Positions 60,213 through 64,000 of a stretch of 64,000 nt of DNA are shown one piece after another. The first letter of the stretch is position 1, and the number at the start of each line of letters is the position of its first letter. Location of the stretch: the NCBI RefSeq assembly GCF_016901855.1, contig NZ_JACJKY010000001.1:62001-126000 (forward strand), in the 5' to 3' direction. This DNA comes from Merdimmobilis hominis (lineage in GTDB: Bacteria > Bacillota > Clostridia > Oscillospirales > Ruminococcaceae). The notes under the pieces are model-generated. The model was not told the DNA's origin. It saw only the letters and a list, made by a program, of their open reading frames with translations, and did not search any database. A program made the translations under genes and the position numbers.

Positions 60213-60241
60213 TTGCAGTACAGAAAAAAGAACGGTATAAT
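60213..60241 (+). promoter_or_regulatory. Promoter of the alpha-fucosidase gene
   Basis: TTGCAG (60213-60218), 17-nt spacer, TATAAT (60236-60241). Confidence 0.75.
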
Positions 60242-60280
60242 GTCGATAGAATTTAAAAATCCGAAAGGAGTTTTTTGACT

Positions 60281-61576
60281 ATGTTCGATAGAAATGCTTA
60301 CGAAAAACGTGTCGAATGGTATCAGCACGACCGGTTTGGCATGTTTATTCACTGGGGACTTTATGCGATCCCGGCAAGAGGAGAATGGGTTCGTTCCACA
60401 GAGGAATTGACCATTGAAGATTACGAGCCGTTTTTTAATGAATTTGATCCGGTCGATTATGACCCGAAAAAATGGGCATGCCTTGCAAAAGAAGCCGGCA
60501 TGAAGTACGCCGTTCTGACTGCAAAACATCACGACGGATTCTGCCTGTTTGATTCAAAACTTACGGATTATAAGTGCACAAACACGAAAGCCGGACGCGA
60601 TTTGGTACGCGAATACCTGGATGCGTTCCGTGCAGAGGGCATTAAGGTGGGCTTATATTATTCGCTGATTGACTGGCATCATCCGGATTTCCCGCATTAC
60701 GGCGACTGGCATCATCCGATGCGTAATCATCCGGAGTGCTCGAATGAAAACCGTGATTTTGACCGCTATCTCACCTATATGCACGGACAGGTCCGCGAGC
60801 TTTGCGAAAACTACGGAAAAATCGACGTCATGTGGTTTGATTTCTCATACGGCGAAATGACCGGCGAAAAATGGAAAGCGACTGAGCTTGTCAACATGGT
60901 GCGCAGTTTGCAGCCGGATATTATTCTTGATAACCGCCTGGAAGTGAGCGGCGAGGGATTCGGTTCGCTTGCAACGGAAAATCCGAACGTGTACAGCGGC
61001 GATTTTGTGAGCCCGGAGCAGATCATTCCGCCGAATGGACTGATTGATAATCTCGGTCGTCCGCTCGTTTGGGAAGCCTGCGTTACAATGAACAACAACT
61101 GGGGTTACAACGCAAAAGATAAAAACTTTAAACCGGCACCGATGCTCATTAAAAAGCTGGTCGAGTGCGTCAGCAAAGGCGGCAACCTGCTGCTGAATGT
61201 TGGCCCGGATGCAAAAGGCAACATCCCGGATGAAAGCGTACAGATCTTAAAAGAAATCGGCGCGTGGATGAAGAAAAACAGTGAAAGTATTGTCGGATGC
61301 ACAAAAAGCGATCTGCCCAAACCGGAAAACGGAAGAATCACGCAAAACGGCAACACAATTTACTATCATGTGATGGAAAACTCCATCGGCTTTGTTCCGC
61401 TTTACGGCATTGAAAAAGACCGTGTGAAACGCATGCGACTGCTTTCGGATGGAAGCGAACTGAAAATTGCGCAGTACTGGACAGTCGGAAACTATCCGGA
61501 TATTGCATTTGTTGAACTGAGCGCAACACCGCACCTTCCGGATGAAGTGGATACCGTTGTAAAAATTGAATATTAA
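60281..61576 (+). CDS. GH29 alpha-L-fucosidase
   Basis: 431 aa, no signal peptide. RFGMFIHWGLYAIPARGEW at the start, TAKHHDGFCLFDS and IDVMWFDFSYGE (the catalytic Asp nucleophile) define GH29. LLLNVGPDAKGNIP closes the barrel; a C-terminal beta domain follows. It should release fucose from imported host glycans or oligosaccharides. AAAGGAG precedes both the TTG at 60275 and the ATG at 60281; the ATG is preferred. Single-gene unit with promoter and terminator. Confidence 0.93.
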   Translation: MFDRNAYEKRVEWYQHDRFGMFIHWGLYAIPARGEWVRSTEELTIEDYEPFFNEFDPVDYDPKKWACLAKEAGMKYAVLTAKHHDGFCLFDSKLTDYKCTNTKAGRDLVREYLDAFRAEGIKVGLYYSLIDWHHPDFPHYGDWHHPMRNHPECSNENRDFDRYLTYMHGQVRELCENYGKIDVMWFDFSYGEMTGEKWKATELVNMVRSLQPDIILDNRLEVSGEGFGSLATENPNVYSGDFVSPEQIIPPNGLIDNLGRPLVWEACVTMNNNWGYNAKDKNFKPAPMLIKKLVECVSKGGNLLLNVGPDAKGNIPDESVQILKEIGAWMKKNSESIVGCTKSDLPKPENGRITQNGNTIYYHVMENSIGFVPLYGIEKDRVKRMRLLSDGSELKIAQYWTVGNYPDIAFVELSATPHLPDEVDTVVKIEY

Positions 61577-61586
61577 AAACGGATAA

Positions 61587-61624
61587 CAAAACCTGCGAAG
61601 GAACTGCTTTGCAGGTTTTGTTTG
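61587..61624 (+). terminator. Terminator of the fucosidase gene
   Basis: CAAAACCTGCGAAG-gaactg-CTTTGCAGGTTTTG then TTTG. Confidence 0.75.
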
Positions 61625-61693
61625 ATTTGCAGCGATATTAAAATTATATATAAATCATTGTATGCCTGGACTACCCATACACTTCTCTTTATC

Positions 61694-61731
61694 AAGCCGT
61701 TTATTCTTTCGATAGAATAGGCGGTTTTTTT
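61694..61731 (+). terminator. Isolated terminator hairpin
   Basis: AGCCGTTTATTCT pairs with AGAATAGGCGG (G-U pairs allowed), followed by seven T. No gene ends here, so it may be left from a lost gene. Confidence 0.55.
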
Positions 61732-61900
61732 ATGTCTGTTTTGCTGCATGTATAACGCTCCGCGCTGCCAACGTGCATTTGAATTTATGAGTACGTAATT
61801 CATGCATATTTGCAATAAAAGAAAAAATGTGAAAGCTGCAGGAGATGGGTGTCTATGTTCAGAAAATAATATAGTTTGAATACGATAAGGATTCTCACAA
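61732..61900. other. Non-coding stretch, nothing recognised
   Basis: AT-rich spacer between the isolated terminator and the lysR stop. No ribosome site, RNA motif or repeat seen. Confidence 0.5.
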
Positions 61901-62860
61901 TTACGCCTCGGCAGATATCGACAAGACATTTTCTAATTCTCTTAAAAAACACTCGGCAGCTTTTGAAAAAACCTGATATCGTTTCCATATGATCGATGCC
62001 TCGGCTTCCATTTTCGGAGATAACGGTCTGAAACACAGATTGCTGTCTCCGCTGACATTGATCAGTTTATCAAAACAGATGGCATATCCCAGCCCTTCTT
62101 CCACCAACAAAGACGCATTAAATACCAGGTTATATGTGGCTACTATATTCAGTTTGGTGATATCTTGCCCAAACCAGCCAGACATTGGCCAAGCATCTGT
62201 TTTTTGTGCCGACAGAATCAATGGCTTGTCCCATAGATCCTGCGGCTGGATCAGATTTTTCTGAGCCAGTGGTGAGTCTTTACGCATTAGTACACCCCAG
62301 GTATCGTGGATCGGCATTTTGATGGAACTGTAAATATTCGTGTCCACAGGGCTGTACACTACGCCAAAGTCGATCAATCCCCGGTCTAAATGCTCATGCA
62401 CAAAGGCGGCATTTCCGCTGAGGATATGGTAATGAATATCAGGATATTTTTCTTGTATGCTTTTGGCGGCTCTTGCAAAGATACGAATCATATCAGATTC
62501 ACCAGTGCCAATGTAGACATCTCCGGCAATTACTTCATTGGATAAAGAGATCTCGCTTTCTGTCATGCGGACTAACTCCAGAATTTCTTCTGCCCGCTTT
62601 CGCAAAAGCATCCCCTCCTCTGTTAAAAGCACTTTGCGGGAGCCTTTTGTTCCGCGGATTAAAAGCTGTTTTCCAAGTTCTTTTTCCAAGGCTTTTAACT
62701 GTGTAGAAAGGGTCGGCTGCGAAAGATGCAACGATTCTGCTGCAGAGGAAATATTCTGTTCTCTGGCCACTGCTAAAAAATACTGTATATAGATTTGCCG
62801 GAAGAATGGTATCAAGCCTATATCCATTGGTGGAAAAAACGACATGATTTTTCGATTCAA
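61901..62860 (-). CDS. LysR family transcriptional regulator with altered 5' end
   Basis: The LysR body starts at RQIYIQYFLAVAREQNISSAAE (helix-turn-helix; SLHLSQPTLSTQLKALEKELG) and continues through a full periplasmic-binding-like effector domain. Upstream of Arg-Gln-Ile (about position 62795) the frame reads antisense through the malY gene to an ATG at 62860 that has no good ribosome site. The native start codon appears lost at the junction with malY. Use of the ATG at 62860 or 62827 would add about 12-22 foreign residues. Such LysR proteins usually control the divergent gene. Confidence 0.75.
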   Translation of the reverse strand: MNRKIMSFFPPMDIGLIPFFRQIYIQYFLAVAREQNISSAAESLHLSQPTLSTQLKALEKELGKQLLIRGTKGSRKVLLTEEGMLLRKRAEEILELVRMTESEISLSNEVIAGDVYIGTGESDMIRIFARAAKSIQEKYPDIHYHILSGNAAFVHEHLDRGLIDFGVVYSPVDTNIYSSIKMPIHDTWGVLMRKDSPLAQKNLIQPQDLWDKPLILSAQKTDAWPMSGWFGQDITKLNIVATYNLVFNASLLVEEGLGYAICFDKLINVSGDSNLCFRPLSPKMEAEASIIWKRYQVFSKAAECFLRELENVLSISAEA

Positions 62861-63790
62861 AAAGAGTGGCTGATATTTTGTACCGGTGTTGTCCCTGCTA
62901 TTTCCAGTATGGTGCGTAAACTGACCACACCGGCAGAAAAAGTTTTGATTCAGACGCCCGTTTACAACATTTTTTTCAATTCGATTTTGAATAATGGACG
63001 GCAGGTTTTGGAAAGTCCGCTTTTGTGGGACGGGCAGCAGTATAGGATTGATTTTGCGGATCTGGAATACAAACTGGCAGATCCCCAGACCAGCTTGATG
63101 ATCTTATGTAATCCGCACAATCCGGTGGGGAAGATTTGGGACAAGGAGACGCTTTCAAGGATCGGAGAGCTGTGTGAAAAATATCATGTAACGGTAATCT
63201 CCGATGAGATCCACTGTGATCTGACTGCACCGGGGTGCAGCTATACTCCCTTTGCTGCTGTTTCGGAAGCGTGCCGAAGAATTAGCATTACCTGCATCGC
63301 TCCCACCAAAGCGTTTAATCTGGCTGGATTACAGACGGCAGCGGATGAAACACTGCGGCATAAAGTTTGGCGAGGTCTCAATACCGATGAGGTTGCGGAA
63401 CCAAATGTGTTTGCGGCAGAGGCCGCTATTGCTGCGTTTGAATACGGTGAAGACTGGCTGGATGCGCTGCGGGCCTATATTCATGACAATAAGAAGGCTG
63501 CTGCCGGTTATATTGAACAGTATATTCCAAAAGCTGTTCTGGTTCCCTCGGATGCTACCTATCTGCTCTGGCTGGATATCGGGAAAATAGTTGGTTCTGC
63601 TGAGGGAGCAGCTGAGTTTATCCGTGCAAAAACAGGTTTATATGTGTCTGACGGCGGACAATATGGAAAAGTAGGAGATCATTTTCTTCGAATCAATGCA
63701 GCCTGTCCAAGAAAGATTCTTTTAGACGGTTTGCAAAGATTGGCGGAAGGACTGACCGCCTATGAAGAACGTCTGACTCATTTGTACTGA
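62795..63790 (+). pseudogene. MalY/PatB-type aminotransferase (cystathionine beta-lyase), N-terminally truncated
   Basis: 331 codons from a TTG (LPEEWYQAYIHWWKKRHDFS). Full-length relatives have about 390 residues; roughly the first 60 are missing, including the substrate-gating WVADMDF segment. The PLP Lys is intact in APTKAFNLAGLQ, with NPHNPVGKIWDKE and ISDEIHCDL before it. No ribosome site lies before the TTG. The break point adjoins the truncated lysR 5' end, so one deletion seems to have removed both starts and the shared promoter. Confidence 0.78.
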
Positions 63791-63932
63791 TAAAATGCAG
63801 ATGAGGAGATATCTTTGAAAATATAGTGTTTTTCTCTTTGTCATATCTTAAAATAGATTGCCTGTTATTACGCAGAGGAGTTCTCAGGCAGCTTGAAACA
63901 CAATTTCAAATAGTTTTGCGGTTTGTTTTATG
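63791..63932. other. Non-coding stretch after malY
   Basis: No open frame with a ribosome site and no RNA motif recognised. A GATGAGGAGATATC site near 63800 leads to TTG and then a stop shortly after. Confidence 0.45.
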
Positions 63933-63962
63933 ACTGCTCTCGTTCTGCGAGAGCAGTTTTTT
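63933..63962 (+). terminator. Terminator downstream of malY
   Basis: ACTGCTCTCG-ttctg-CGAGAGCAGT followed by TTTTTT. Confidence 0.78.
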
Positions 63963-64000
63963 CATATAAGCTAAACTGATCAAATATGGTTGGAGTTCAA

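Overview
The window comes from a low-to-mid GC, spore-forming, anaerobic Firmicute, most likely class Clostridia (Oscillospirales-like). The signs are a cotJABC spore-coat operon, HrcA/CIRCE control of clpB, formate-tetrahydrofolate ligase, an OadB-type sodium pump subunit, a glycyl-radical-enzyme fragment and many canonical TTGACA/TATAAT promoters with strong Shine-Dalgarno sites. The genus cannot be fixed from sequence alone.

Layout. 1-8.7 kb: truncated GH38 alpha-mannosidase, cotJABC, a frameshifted LysM amidase, a DUF2798 membrane protein, a GH38-like and a GH63-like glycosidase, and a PH-domain-like membrane protein. 8.7-13.3 kb (minus): an oadB / oadG-like / SDR operon behind a yybP-ykoY (Mn2+) riboswitch, then pyrC-pyrF. 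13.4-18.4 kb: an ABC exporter (ATPase plus 1118-aa permease) with its TetR regulator and operator. 18.6-36 kb: housekeeping genes (GT-C-like glycosyltransferase, clpB, tldD/tldE, mscL, dinB, tsaE-tsaB-rpiB-upp, fhs, a SEDS protein, rsmD-coaD), interrupted by intergenic mosaics of tiny hairpins. 36-47.6 kb: sulfatase, three paralogous FtsX-type permeases with one ATPase, an epimerase, and nanE-HD-DUF4127.

48.05-55.37 kb: a 7.3-kb integrated element in a tRNA-Gly gene, bounded by 28-bp att repeats. It encodes a tyrosine integrase, divergent Cro/CI-like repressors with a three-site operator, an HUH rolling-circle Rep, and a single polypeptide fusing an HK97 prohead protease to a major capsid protein. 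No portal, terminase or tail gene is present. It resembles a capsid-encoding phage satellite and is the best candidate for an undescribed system.

55.4-64 kb: a decaying sugar operon (GntR, deoC with an internal deletion, FGGY kinase, C-terminal half of a glycyl radical enzyme), a GNAT/MGMT pair, a GH29 alpha-fucosidase, and a LysR/MalY pair whose divergent 5' ends have been lost at a deletion junction.

The GH38, GH63, GH29, sulfatase and NanE genes together suggest growth on host or mucin-type glycans. Several pseudogenes (amidase, NSS symporter, deoC, GRE, MalY) indicate continuing gene decay.
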